From positions 124,001 to 188,000 of the forward strand of contig CAKUFD010000002.1 of assembly GCA_934647195.1 (NCBI GenBank): a stretch of DNA of 64,000 bases, given 5' to 3'. The notes under the pieces are model-generated. The model worked only from the letters and a program-made list of their open reading frames with translations. It had not been told where the DNA came from and ran no database searches. The position numbers were made by a program, and so were the translations under genes. Below are positions 34,186-43,121 of this stretch, piece by piece (the stretch's first letter is position 1; each line of letters starts with the position of its first letter). Source of the stretch: an uncultured Collinsella sp. (GTDB lineage Bacteria > Actinomycetota > Coriobacteriia > Coriobacteriales > Coriobacteriaceae).

Positions 34186-34728
34186 ATGTTCGGTATCGAG
34201 CTGTATACACCTGAATATAAGGTTGCTGGCGATGAAGTGGCGATCGTCGAGACTTCTAAAGGCACTATCAAGGTTGAACTTGACGGCGCCGGCGCTCCGA
34301 TTCATGTTGCCAACTTCTGTGAGCTTTCCACCATGGGTTTTTACGATGGTCTCAAGTTCCATCGCTATGTTCCCGGTTTCGTGATTCAGGGTGGAGATCC
34401 CAATACGCGCGATATGACAGGCGAACAGGTTGCGGCCGGGGTTCCCGGTCCCGACGGCATGCCCGGTACCGGTGGACCCGGTTATTGCATCAAGGGTGAG
34501 TTCAATACCAACCCCCGCAATAGCCATGATGACGGTGCACTCGCCATGGCTCGTTCCATGAACCCCGATTCTGCAGGTTCTCAATTCTATTTCTGCCTTG
34601 GCGCCCAGCATAATCTCGATTCTGGGTATACCGTCTTTGGTCAGACCCTTGAGGGTAAGGATGTTATCGCCGCGCTTCGCGCTGGTGACGAAATCGTCCA
34701 CATCGACATCGTCCATAAGGAGCAATAG
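34186..34728 (+). CDS. Peptidyl-prolyl cis-trans isomerase (cyclophilin)
   Basis: The 180-residue protein has the cyclophilin core. FYDGLKFHRYVPGFVIQGGDP holds the catalytic arginine/phenylalanine segment, a loop of about 20 residues follows, then GALAMARSMNPDSAGSQFYFCL and the closing GYTVFGQTLEG. It speeds proline isomerisation. No signal peptide is seen, so it is probably cytoplasmic. The ATG at 34186 follows AAGGGG. Its stop overlaps the next gene's GTG by one base, so it is coupled to the TPR protein. Confidence 0.92.
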   Translation: MFGIELYTPEYKVAGDEVAIVETSKGTIKVELDGAGAPIHVANFCELSTMGFYDGLKFHRYVPGFVIQGGDPNTRDMTGEQVAAGVPGPDGMPGTGGPGYCIKGEFNTNPRNSHDDGALAMARSMNPDSAGSQFYFCLGAQHNLDSGYTVFGQTLEGKDVIAALRAGDEIVHIDIVHKEQ

Positions 34729-36200
34729 TGAACGCTCAGTATCTTGAACAGGCACGCGCGGCGTATCGTGCCGGCGACTTCTCGACTGCCTCTAGCATGT
34801 TTCTTGCTTCCAAGGATCCCGGCGAGTTGCTCGGTGAGGCCGATCACCTCCGCGGCAACTGCCTGATGAGGCTCGGTCTGTATGCCGATGCGGCGTCGGC
34901 ATATGCCGACGCGCTGCAGGACACTTCCTACGGCAAGCAGGGCGCTCTTTTGACGAACCAAGGTAAAGCGCTCTCCGCTGCAGGAGATTTGAACGGCGCG
35001 GTTCAGGCGTTCTCCGCCGCGACGCGTGACGCCTCTTACGCTACACCCTATAAGGCCTATCTTGGCCTTGGTAATGCTTTGCTCACCTTGGGCAATGTTA
35101 CCGAGGCTGGGGTTGCATTCCGTTCCGCCGCAATTGATGGAACGAATCCGGCTCCCGCTTCGGCCCTTTCCAGTCTCGGATCCTGCTTTTTGAAGCTTGG
35201 CCGTCCTGCCGACGCCATCGAAGCGTATCGCACTGCCTTGGATTATGTTGGTCCGCATGACGACACCCGTTCCATCAATGCGGGTCTAGGTGAGTCTCTT
35301 GTCGCCGATGGCAAGATTGTCGATGCCATCGATGCGTTCCAAAGGGCTACGGCCGATGGTCTGTATGAGCTGACTGCCGATCAACAGGCTGCGTTCGATA
35401 GTGCGCGCGAGGCCGTTTCCTCGCAGGGCGCCATTGCCCCCACGGAGGCGGGAGAGGTTGCCTTCGATACCGGTACCGACCCCTTGGATCCTCTGGGCAA
35501 ATCCGGCAACTTCATGCCCGATCCTTCTGATACGGGTTTCTTTACCCTGTCTGAATCCGAGATGATTCAGCAGGACAAGAAGGACATGAAGGTTCGCCGC
35601 AAGCATCGCCATACCGGCCTTAAGGTGTTCCTCGTCATCCTTATCGTTTTGCTTCTTGTTGTTGGTGGCCTTGGATTTGTCTATACGCGCGGTTTCGGTT
35701 TTCCCTCGCAGCAGGATGCCGTGAACGGTCTGTTCCAGGCAGTGACCGATGGGTCTGATGCCTCTGCTTACCTTTCGCCGTCGCTTTCTGAGGATGCAAA
35801 GTCTGCCATCGTTTCGTCCATCCCGTCTGGGGCCACCGTGACGATTTCGGCAATGGATCAGAATATGACGACCTCCACCGCTAAGGTTACGGCTCAGCTC
35901 TCTAAGGGTGCGACCGTTGTCTATCAGGTTGAGTTCGATCGTTCTTCCAACCACATCGGCTGGGCCGTCAAGTCGATTTCGGCAGATTTCGGCACGGCCG
36001 GCACGGGTGGATCGGCTACGGGCGAGGCGGCTGTTTCTTCCGACGATTCGGGCACACCTGATTCAGGAACATCCGATTCTTCAACGGACGGTTCTTCTGA
36101 TGATTCTGCTGACCAGGATCAGGTTTCTTCGGATAGCGCGTCCGAGCAGTCTTCAGATGCCGACTCCGAGGTTTCTTCGACGACCGATTCTGCACAGTAA
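34728..36200 (+). CDS. Tetratricopeptide repeat membrane protein with a Ser/Asp-rich C-terminus
   Basis: The 490-residue protein has about five TPR-like repeats in the first 230 residues (for example the A-x3-Y-x2-AL helix pairs around ADAASAYADAL and PADAIEAYRTAL). A linker and a basic patch (RRKHRHTG) are followed by one transmembrane helix near residues 298-316. An about 100-residue extracytoplasmic domain comes next, then a low-complexity tail of Ser, Asp, Gly and Glu from about residue 424. Topology is therefore N-in, C-out. TPRs bind partner proteins; the function is unknown. It begins with a GTG that overlaps the cyclophilin stop. Confidence 0.75.
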   Translation: MNAQYLEQARAAYRAGDFSTASSMFLASKDPGELLGEADHLRGNCLMRLGLYADAASAYADALQDTSYGKQGALLTNQGKALSAAGDLNGAVQAFSAATRDASYATPYKAYLGLGNALLTLGNVTEAGVAFRSAAIDGTNPAPASALSSLGSCFLKLGRPADAIEAYRTALDYVGPHDDTRSINAGLGESLVADGKIVDAIDAFQRATADGLYELTADQQAAFDSAREAVSSQGAIAPTEAGEVAFDTGTDPLDPLGKSGNFMPDPSDTGFFTLSESEMIQQDKKDMKVRRKHRHTGLKVFLVILIVLLLVVGGLGFVYTRGFGFPSQQDAVNGLFQAVTDGSDASAYLSPSLSEDAKSAIVSSIPSGATVTISAMDQNMTTSTAKVTAQLSKGATVVYQVEFDRSSNHIGWAVKSISADFGTAGTGGSATGEAAVSSDDSGTPDSGTSDSSTDGSSDDSADQDQVSSDSASEQSSDADSEVSSTTDSAQ

Positions 36201-36228
36201 CGTGTGGCTGCTTGATATGTTCTTTTGT

Positions 36229-36260
36229 GCGGAGGCGCCTCTGGCACCTCCGCTCGCTTT
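36229..36260 (+). terminator. Terminator-like hairpin after the TPR gene
   Basis: GCGGAGG (36229-36235) pairs with CCTCCGC (36247-36253), with three further pairs inside around a TCT loop. The T tract is weak (TCGCTTTA), so efficiency is doubtful. Confidence 0.5.
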
Positions 36261-36263
36261 ATA

Positions 36264-36291
36264 GTGACGTAAACTTTCTCACGAGTATGCT
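36264..36291 (+). promoter_or_regulatory. Possible promoter of the mre operon
   Basis: GTGACG (36264-36269) and TATGCT (36286-36291) with a 16-base spacer lie between the hairpin and mreB. Only four of six bases match in each box. Confidence 0.35.
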
Positions 36292-36323
36292 TCGTCTTCA
36301 CGACGATTATCGTAGGAGTCGAC

Positions 36324-37367
36324 TTGTTTTCTTTCATGGATATGTTCTTCGGTCAGTACGGGGGAGACCTCGCTATCGACCTGGGTACGGCCAACACGCT
36401 TGTTTCCGTTCGCGGCAAGGGCATCGTAATCCGCGAGCCGTCCGTTGTCGCTATCGATAAGAACGATGAGCGCATTTTGGCTGTCGGTATCGAGGCCAAG
36501 CGCATGCTTGGCAGGACGCCGGGCAATATCGTTGCCGTCCGTCCTCTCAAAGATGGCGTCATCGCCGATTTCGATGTTACCGAGGCCATGCTTCGTTACT
36601 TTATCGACAAGGCGAGCGATAAACGCTATCCGTGGACGCCTCGTCCGCGTGTTGTCGTTTGCGTTCCTTCCGGCGTGACGAGCGTTGAGAAGCGTGCCGT
36701 CTTCGAGGCGACGATTTCTGCCGGTGCGCGTCAGGCCTACCTTATCGAGGAGCCGATGGCTGCAGCTATCGGTGCCGATCTTCCCGTTGAAGAGCCCACC
36801 GGTTCCATGGTTATCGATATCGGCGGTGGCACTACCGAGGTTGCCGTTATCGCCATGGGCGGTATCGTTGTCTCCCAGTCCATTCGTATTGCTGGCGATG
36901 AGTTTGACCAGGCGATTCTCACGCATGTTCGCGATGCCTACAATCTCGCAATTGGCGAGCGTACAGCCGAGGACATCAAGATCAAGGTCGGTTCCGCCGT
37001 GCCGCTGCGCGACGAGCTTGATGTTGAGGTCAACGGTCGCGATGTGATCAGCGGTCTTCCTAAGACGGTTCGCATCGAGAGCGAAGAGATTCGACGTGCG
37101 CTCAATAAGCCTCTCGATGAGATGACCAAGGCCGTCAAGGACGCTCTTGATGCAACGCCGCCCGATTTGGCTTCCGATCTTATGTATTACGGCATCCTTC
37201 TTACCGGCGGCGGCGCGCTGTTGCGCGGTTTGGATGTTCGTCTTCGTGACGAGACTGGTGTTGCCGTTAACGTGAGCCCCACCGCGCTCGACAACGTTGT
37301 CAATGGTTGCGCGCGTGTGCTCGAGGCCAATGCTTTCGATGGCGGATTTGTCCAGAGCAACGCCTAG
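36324..37367 (+). CDS. mreB: Rod-shape-determining protein MreB
   Basis: The 347-residue protein is a bacterial actin homologue with the phosphate-1 loop DLGTANT, the phosphate-2 loop IDIGGGTTEVAV and the adenosine motif GGGALLRG. The N-terminal SFMDMFFG is an amphipathic membrane-binding stretch. MreB filaments position the cell-wall elongation machinery. The TTG at 36324 is preceded by AGGAG at a five-base spacing, better than the ATG at 36336. It opens an operon of five shape genes. Confidence 0.96.
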   Translation: MFSFMDMFFGQYGGDLAIDLGTANTLVSVRGKGIVIREPSVVAIDKNDERILAVGIEAKRMLGRTPGNIVAVRPLKDGVIADFDVTEAMLRYFIDKASDKRYPWTPRPRVVVCVPSGVTSVEKRAVFEATISAGARQAYLIEEPMAAAIGADLPVEEPTGSMVIDIGGGTTEVAVIAMGGIVVSQSIRIAGDEFDQAILTHVRDAYNLAIGERTAEDIKIKVGSAVPLRDELDVEVNGRDVISGLPKTVRIESEEIRRALNKPLDEMTKAVKDALDATPPDLASDLMYYGILLTGGGALLRGLDVRLRDETGVAVNVSPTALDNVVNGCARVLEANAFDGGFVQSNA

Positions 37368-37388
37368 CTCGATGTAGAAGGGTAATCT

Positions 37389-38354
37389 TTGCCGAAGTCT
37401 AAAGGGTTTTCGTCACATTTGAATACGCAGCGACAATCAACGGGGGTTCGCCCGTTGATTGTTTTCTGCTTGGTCTCGATTCTGCTCCTCACGTTTTATA
37501 TTCGTGAGGGCGAAAGCGGCCCTATTCACTCGGTGCGCGGTGCTGTCTCCGTGGTGACTATCCCTGTTCGCGTGCTCGGCTCCCTTGTTGCCACGCCTTT
37601 TAATGCTGTGGGTAACGTTGCCAGCAATCTCACCGCTTCGCAGGAGACGCTCTCCGAGCTTAAAGAGCAAAACGCGCAGCTTACTGCCCAGGTTGCCGAG
37701 CTTTCGGAATCTAAGAAGACGTCCGAGCGCTTGGAGTCTCTGCTCAATCTTCAGTCTACGTATAGCCTGACTTCGACCGCTGCGCGCATCATTGGCAATT
37801 CTTCTGATGCCTGGTCGCGTGCCGTCACCATCGACAAGGGCACTGCTGCCGGTTTTTCCTGTGGAATGGCGGTGTGCAATTCCGGCGGTGTCATTGGGCA
37901 AATCGTGGAGGTTTCGGCTACAACTTCTACGGTCCAGCTCATCACTGATGAGGCTTCCGGCGTCTCGGCGATGATTCAGAGCACGCGTGCCCAGGGCATG
38001 CTGCAGGGTCAACCCGATGGCTCTCTGCGTCTCTCGTATGTCTCGACCGATTCGGACGTGAAGGTGGGGGATATCGTCATCACGTCTGGTATCGGCGGTG
38101 TGTATCCCAAGGGTTTGCCGCTTGGTACCGTCTCCTCCGTCGAGAAATCCGACAATGACGTGTATTACACCATTGTGGTACGGGCTCAATCTACCGCTGA
38201 GAATAACGAGGAGGTACTGGTGATCACGTCCCTCACGGATGATCAGATAGCCTCCGATCAAGATGTCGCTAGCGCCAACAAGAGCGGTGCCATCACATCG
38301 ACGACCACTAAAGATGACGATTCTTCCGACGATTCGTCCGATGATTCCGAGTAG
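37389..38354 (+). CDS. mreC: Rod-shape-determining protein MreC
   Basis: The 321-residue protein has an N-terminal membrane anchor near residues 19-37, then a coiled coil (about 70-115, TLSELKEQNAQLTAQVAEL) and the MreC beta-barrel domain with GLPLGTVSSV. A Ser/Asp-rich tail (last about 40 residues) closes it. MreC links MreB to the periplasmic synthases. The start is TTG at 37389 with AGAAGGG upstream. It lies 21 bases after mreB. Confidence 0.93.
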   Translation: MPKSKGFSSHLNTQRQSTGVRPLIVFCLVSILLLTFYIREGESGPIHSVRGAVSVVTIPVRVLGSLVATPFNAVGNVASNLTASQETLSELKEQNAQLTAQVAELSESKKTSERLESLLNLQSTYSLTSTAARIIGNSSDAWSRAVTIDKGTAAGFSCGMAVCNSGGVIGQIVEVSATTSTVQLITDEASGVSAMIQSTRAQGMLQGQPDGSLRLSYVSTDSDVKVGDIVITSGIGGVYPKGLPLGTVSSVEKSDNDVYYTIVVRAQSTAENNEEVLVITSLTDDQIASDQDVASANKSGAITSTTTKDDDSSDDSSDDSE

Positions 38355-38369
38355 GGAGGGGACGTATAC

Positions 38370-38915
38370 ATGCAGCTTAAAGATACGGGAAAAACTCGTT
38401 CGGCGACCGTTGCCCTTTGCGTTGCTTCCGTTGCCTTCCAAATCGGTTTTGCCCCTCAAATCGAGGTCATGGGTGGCAGGATCAATTTCATGCTTATCCT
38501 TGCGTGCGTTTTTATCTTGAGTGGCGATACGCATCGTGCGACAATCGCCGGTTTCCTGTGCGGCCTTGCATATGATTTGACAGCACCGGTCCCCGTGGGC
38601 CTCATGTCTCTAATTTTGACGGTGACATGCTTCATCTCGAGCGGCATGTTTCGTGGTGTTCAGATTGGCCTCAATCCAAATGCGCTGCGTTGTACCGCTA
38701 TCGTGATGCTCGTCGTCAACATTCTCTATGGTCTGCTTCTCTTCTTTATGCATGTGCAGACCGATCTATTCTGGGCAATTATCGGTCATGGCTTTTCGAG
38801 TACCCTTCTTTCGCTTTTTGTTGCTATACCGGTGTATGTTCTCGCCGGTAATGTGTTTTCACAAGGCGGCTTTTCCGCGCGCTCTCGTGGAACGCGCTAT
38901 AAGGGCCTTCGCTAG
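38370..38915 (+). CDS. mreD: Rod-shape-determining protein MreD
   Basis: The 181-residue protein is almost wholly hydrophobic, with five predicted membrane helices, as in MreD. It contains the FLCGLAYDLTAPVPVGLMSL segment typical of the family. The ATG follows AGGGAGGGG. It is co-transcribed with mreC and PBP2. Confidence 0.88.
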   Translation: MQLKDTGKTRSATVALCVASVAFQIGFAPQIEVMGGRINFMLILACVFILSGDTHRATIAGFLCGLAYDLTAPVPVGLMSLILTVTCFISSGMFRGVQIGLNPNALRCTAIVMLVVNILYGLLLFFMHVQTDLFWAIIGHGFSSTLLSLFVAIPVYVLAGNVFSQGGFSARSRGTRYKGLR

Positions 38916-38926
38916 GGGCTCATATC

Positions 38927-40972
38927 GTGGATGCTAAAATTCTTGTCATCATCACCGGCGCTATCCTGGTGATTGCCATTCTGGTTTCGCTTGCGATGAT
39001 GCGACGCAATCCAAATCGATTTACATACGACACTGCTCATGGCACGCGTCCTCGCGCCTCTGAAGGGGAGGGCAATACTTCTCAGGTTGCCTTCAAGGGT
39101 CGTTTTACTATGCTGACGGCTGGCGTCGGCGCGGTCTTTGCTGCGATTTTCGCCAAGCTCTGGAGCATGCAGATGGTCTCCTCGGATTATTACGAGGAGC
39201 TCTCCAATCAGAATCAAACTCGTACGGTAACGACTCCTGCGCCGCGCGGCCGTATTCTCGATCGAAACGGTACTCCTCTTGTTACCAATCGTCCGTGTTT
39301 GACCGTCGCTGCTTACCGCTCGCTTGCTGATGACAGCGTCACCGTTCGCCATCTTGCAAACGTACTCGGTATGCCCTATATCGCCGTCAAGCGCAATATT
39401 CAAAACTACAACGAGAGCGCCCAGAGCCTCCATACCGTTGCCTCTGATGTTCGCCGCTCGACGGTCGCCTATATTCAGGAGCATGCCTCTCTTTTCAATA
39501 ATGTCGAGGTTGTCGAGCGCACGGAGCGTTACTACCCGTATGGCTCGCTTGCCGGCCATCTCCTTGGGTACACGGGTACCATTACAAGTGAACAGCTCGA
39601 AAAGCAAAATGATGATGAGGACACAAACGCTGGGGCGATCGTCTACAAATCGGGCGATATCGTGGGCCAGACCGGTGTCGAGCTGCAGTATGAACGCTTG
39701 CTTCAGGGTATTCGCGGTGAGCAGACTGTTCAGGTGAACGCTGCGGGAACGGTGACCGGTCGTTCTGGCGCCGTGCCGGCAGAACCGGGCAGTGACGTTA
39801 AATTGACCATCGATCTTACGATTCAACAGGCTTGCGAGGACGGTCTCGCCCATGCAATCCAGATTGCACAGCAAAATGGCCATGATACGAATCGCGGTGC
39901 CTGCGTGTGCCTCGATTGCACCAATGGCGATATCTTGGGAATGGCGAGCGCTCCCCAGCTTGATCCTTCTGTCTTTATCGGTGGCGTTTCAAACGACGTA
40001 TGGAGCGAGCTCAACAGCGAAGATAGCGGGTTGCCCATGATCAATCGCGCAATCTCCGGTCAGTATATGTCCGCATCAACCATCAAGCCCCTCTCTGCCC
40101 TCGCTGCTCTCAAACATGGTATTTTTACCGAGACGCAAACAACGGTATGCAGTGGCTGGTGGACTGGATTTGGCGAGGCGGACGGCAAGTGGTGCTGGCT
40201 TCATTCCGGCCATGGAACCATGACTCTTCGCAACGGCATCGTCCATTCTTGCGACCCCGTGTTTTACGACATCGGAAAGGGCTTTTTCTACGATAAGGAT
40301 AATCCCGAAGGGTTGCAGGAAATGTATCGCAGCTGGGGTCTTGGCTCTTCTACGGGCGTTGACCTGGGCGGTGAGGCTTCGGGTCGAGTTCCGGATGCTG
40401 AGTGGAAATCGGAGTATTTCTCCAGTTGGAGTGAGTCTGATCGCACATGGAACGGCGGCGATATGACCAATATCGCAATTGGTCAGGGCGATATCCTCGT
40501 TACTCCTCTTCAGATGGCTTGTGTATACGCGGGCATTGCGAACGGCGGTAAGGAGTACGTGCCACACGTTTTCCTCTCGGCGGTCTCTCGAGACGGAGAG
40601 GGAGATGCCGTGACCTACAAGCCCAAAGAGCGCCTAAAAGGTGATTTCGCAAAAGAGTCCCATTTGGATCTTGTAAGAGATGGACTGAAGGGCGTTATCT
40701 ACGAAGAATCTTCAGACCAAGCTTCGCATTTTACGAGTTTGAGCACGACGGTGGCGGGCAAGTCCGGTACCGGCCAGAAATCGAACGAGGATGACTATTC
40801 CTGGTTTGTTGTCTATGCGCCCTATGATGACCCTAAATACGTTGTCGCCTCGCTTGTCGAGGAGGGCGGCTATGGCGCTACGGCTTCGCTATATGCCGTG
40901 CGTGATGTTCTCGGTGCAATTTACGGTGAGCCCGATACGGTTGGCACCACTGCAGGCGATGGGGCGCGATAA
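38927..40972 (+). CDS. mrdA: Penicillin-binding protein 2 (elongation transpeptidase)
   Basis: The 681-residue protein has an N-terminal membrane segment (residues 5-25) plus a second hydrophobic stretch (about 62-85), then the PBP dimerisation domain (RGRILDRNGTPL). The transpeptidase domain follows, with the active-site serine in SASTIKP near residue 384, the second motif SCD in HSCDPVFYDIGKGF and the third KSGTGQ. It cross-links peptidoglycan during rod elongation with RodA. The GTG at 38927 follows AGGGG. Confidence 0.95.
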   Translation: MDAKILVIITGAILVIAILVSLAMMRRNPNRFTYDTAHGTRPRASEGEGNTSQVAFKGRFTMLTAGVGAVFAAIFAKLWSMQMVSSDYYEELSNQNQTRTVTTPAPRGRILDRNGTPLVTNRPCLTVAAYRSLADDSVTVRHLANVLGMPYIAVKRNIQNYNESAQSLHTVASDVRRSTVAYIQEHASLFNNVEVVERTERYYPYGSLAGHLLGYTGTITSEQLEKQNDDEDTNAGAIVYKSGDIVGQTGVELQYERLLQGIRGEQTVQVNAAGTVTGRSGAVPAEPGSDVKLTIDLTIQQACEDGLAHAIQIAQQNGHDTNRGACVCLDCTNGDILGMASAPQLDPSVFIGGVSNDVWSELNSEDSGLPMINRAISGQYMSASTIKPLSALAALKHGIFTETQTTVCSGWWTGFGEADGKWCWLHSGHGTMTLRNGIVHSCDPVFYDIGKGFFYDKDNPEGLQEMYRSWGLGSSTGVDLGGEASGRVPDAEWKSEYFSSWSESDRTWNGGDMTNIAIGQGDILVTPLQMACVYAGIANGGKEYVPHVFLSAVSRDGEGDAVTYKPKERLKGDFAKESHLDLVRDGLKGVIYEESSDQASHFTSLSTTVAGKSGTGQKSNEDDYSWFVVYAPYDDPKYVVASLVEEGGYGATASLYAVRDVLGAIYGEPDTVGTTAGDGAR

Positions 40973-40989
40973 GGAAGGGGGAGAGACGC

Positions 40990-42189
40990 ATGGCTCAACG
41001 TGCAGTTTCGACAAAAGAAGCATTAAAGCATGTTAATAAGCGAATAGGCCAGGCACGCGGGTCGTTGCGTCGTCAGGTTAGCCTCCCCGTTCTCCTTGGT
41101 GCTGCGGGCCTTGTTGCGTTTGGCTGCCTTATTATCTGGACCGCCTCTCTCACCATCTCTGCCGCATCTTTTTCTCGACACCTGGTAGGCATCGGCTTGG
41201 GTACCATCCTTGCCATATTCTGCTGGAAGACCGATTTCCGCGGGCTCTCCAATATCACGACCGTACTTATGGTCATAGATATCATTGTTATTTTCTTGCC
41301 ATATGTTCCGGGCCTTTCTTATAGCGCTAAAGGCATGACGGGATGGATTCAGGTTCCCCTTACCCACTTGACGTTTCAGCCGGTCGAGCTTGCGAAAATC
41401 ATCACCGTATTTATCGTGGCGGCGCTTGGGGCGCAATATAACGGGCGCATCGATTCCGTTCGCAATTACGTGAAGCTCTGCGGCATGCTCGCTATTCCGT
41501 TTTGCTGCGTCGTTATCGCTGGCGACCTTGGCAGTGGCCTCGTTGTCTTTTTCTCTGGTGCCATCATCATTATGATGAGCGGTCCACGTAAGGAATGGGT
41601 GCTATCAACCATTGCCATCCTGATCGGTCTCGTTGCTCTGCTTCTTGCCGCGGATTCGCTGGTGGATAGTATTGTTGGGCGCGATGTTCTGATTAAGGCG
41701 TATCAGATGAACCGTCTGCTGGTTTTCCTCGATCCAACGGCAGATACCACGGGTTCTGGCTACAACCTGATGCAATCGCTTATCGCTGTTGGATCCGGTG
41801 GGTTCTTTGGCAAAGGCATCGGCAATGCAACACAGTCTGCTTCGGGTTTTCTCCCAGAGGCGCATACCGACTTCATCTTCGCTCTTACGTCCGAAGAGTT
41901 CGGTTTTGTCGGGGATATGCTGCTGCTTTCCCTGTTTGCCCTCTTGATTTTCTCGACGATTCGCGTTGCCTACAAGAGTGACTCTCTATTCTTGCGCCTC
42001 GTTGCCGTTGGCATTGTGGGCATTTGGACGTTCCAGGTTCTAGAAAATGTCGGCATGTGCATCGGTCTTATGCCAATTACCGGTATCCCCTTGCCCTTTA
42101 TCAGCTTTGGCTCGAGTTCGATGCTGATGCAGCTTGCCAACGTAGGTATCGTACAATCCGTATGGAGACATCGCTCGCAGGCTCGGTAG
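40990..42189 (+). CDS. rodA: Rod-shape-determining SEDS glycosyltransferase RodA
   Basis: The 399-residue protein has about ten membrane helices and the SEDS family hallmarks. WIQVPLTHLTFQPVELAKI is the family motif, a large loop carries the conserved GSGYNLMQSLIAVGSGG region, and LPEAHTDFIFAL is near the catalytic aspartate, followed by GIPLPFISFGSSS. It polymerises lipid II with PBP2. It follows mrdA by 17 bases, and the ATG is preceded by GGAAGGGGGAGAG. Confidence 0.95.
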   Translation: MAQRAVSTKEALKHVNKRIGQARGSLRRQVSLPVLLGAAGLVAFGCLIIWTASLTISAASFSRHLVGIGLGTILAIFCWKTDFRGLSNITTVLMVIDIIVIFLPYVPGLSYSAKGMTGWIQVPLTHLTFQPVELAKIITVFIVAALGAQYNGRIDSVRNYVKLCGMLAIPFCCVVIAGDLGSGLVVFFSGAIIIMMSGPRKEWVLSTIAILIGLVALLLAADSLVDSIVGRDVLIKAYQMNRLLVFLDPTADTTGSGYNLMQSLIAVGSGGFFGKGIGNATQSASGFLPEAHTDFIFALTSEEFGFVGDMLLLSLFALLIFSTIRVAYKSDSLFLRLVAVGIVGIWTFQVLENVGMCIGLMPITGIPLPFISFGSSSMLMQLANVGIVQSVWRHRSQAR

Positions 42190-42201
42190 AAAGGAGCGCC
42201 C

Positions 42202-43110
42202 ATGCGCATTCCCTTGAATAAAATTGCCGATACGGCAAAGCTTGGTGCCACAACGGTTAAGCAATCAGACGATCCCGTTCGCGTCGCCGTTGTCGTTGAC
42301 GATACGGCTACGCCTTTTCTTATCGAGACGGTGCGCGACGCGTTTGTTCCGCAAACCACGTCTGCCATCGTCCGCGTTTCGCGCATTCATGATTTTGACG
42401 TCGCCTGCAAGCGCGATACCGACATTGTGCTTGTTTTGACGTGCGGATCCGATGTGCTGCAGGATGCTGTACAGCGTATCGTTATCGCTGGTGCCCCCGT
42501 GGCAGTCCTTTGCGAATCGAGCGTAGAAGTGCCATTTATCGAGCAGGATACGAAGATGCTCGGGCTTGTTTCGGCAACGGATAAAACAACGCTTCTCGAG
42601 ACCCTTGCCCGCTGGATTCTCGATCATACGGAAAAGCAGACGGCATTTGCCGCAAACTTCCCCTTTATGCGCATTGCTGCCGCGAATCGCGTCCTCACCT
42701 CCAGTATGCTCACCAATATGGCGACCGGCGCTCTTGTCTTCGTTCCAGGGGCTGATTATCCCGTTATGGCAGCCGCCCAGATTGGTATGATGATTCAGCT
42801 GGCTTCGATTTTTGGCAAGCCGCTTTCTTTTGATCGCGCCTACGATGCGGCGGGTATTCTCGTATCTGGTTTGGGTATGCGTGCTGTTACACGCCAGCTT
42901 TGTCGTGGTGCCGGCCATTATGCCTTCATTATCAAGGCTCTTGTGGCTGCTGGCGGCACCTACGCTATGGGCCGCGCCCTTTGCTCCCTGTATGAAAGCG
43001 ATATCGATTACTCACGCGCAAATGACGCGGTGTCTTCGTTCGCTTCGTTTGTTAAACGTAACGTTTCGACCAAAGATGCTCAGCCAGACGTGGTCGACAT
43101 GACCGCTTAG
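42202..43110 (+). CDS. DUF697-like membrane-associated protein with a nucleotide-binding-like N-terminus
   Basis: The 302-residue protein has two parts. The first half (about residues 25-150) alternates strands and helices like a P-loop GTPase or Rossmann fold (VRVAVVVDDTATPF, DIVLVLTCGSDVL, APVAVLCESS), but there is no GxxxxGK[ST] or NKxD motif. The second half (about 155-275) is helical and hydrophobic, with the MAAAQIGMMIQLASIFG and GLGMRAVTRQL pattern that resembles DUF697, as in YcjF. The gene follows rodA by 12 bases and precedes the radical SAM pair. Its function is unknown. Confidence 0.75.
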   Translation: MRIPLNKIADTAKLGATTVKQSDDPVRVAVVVDDTATPFLIETVRDAFVPQTTSAIVRVSRIHDFDVACKRDTDIVLVLTCGSDVLQDAVQRIVIAGAPVAVLCESSVEVPFIEQDTKMLGLVSATDKTTLLETLARWILDHTEKQTAFAANFPFMRIAAANRVLTSSMLTNMATGALVFVPGADYPVMAAAQIGMMIQLASIFGKPLSFDRAYDAAGILVSGLGMRAVTRQLCRGAGHYAFIIKALVAAGGTYAMGRALCSLYESDIDYSRANDAVSSFASFVKRNVSTKDAQPDVVDMTA

Positions 43111-43121
43111 AGGATTTAATC

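Noticed and set aside
36001-36190. Ser/Asp-rich end of the TPR protein as a repeat array
   Set aside because: Low-complexity coding sequence without a regular unit; typical disordered tail, not a DNA repeat or CRISPR.
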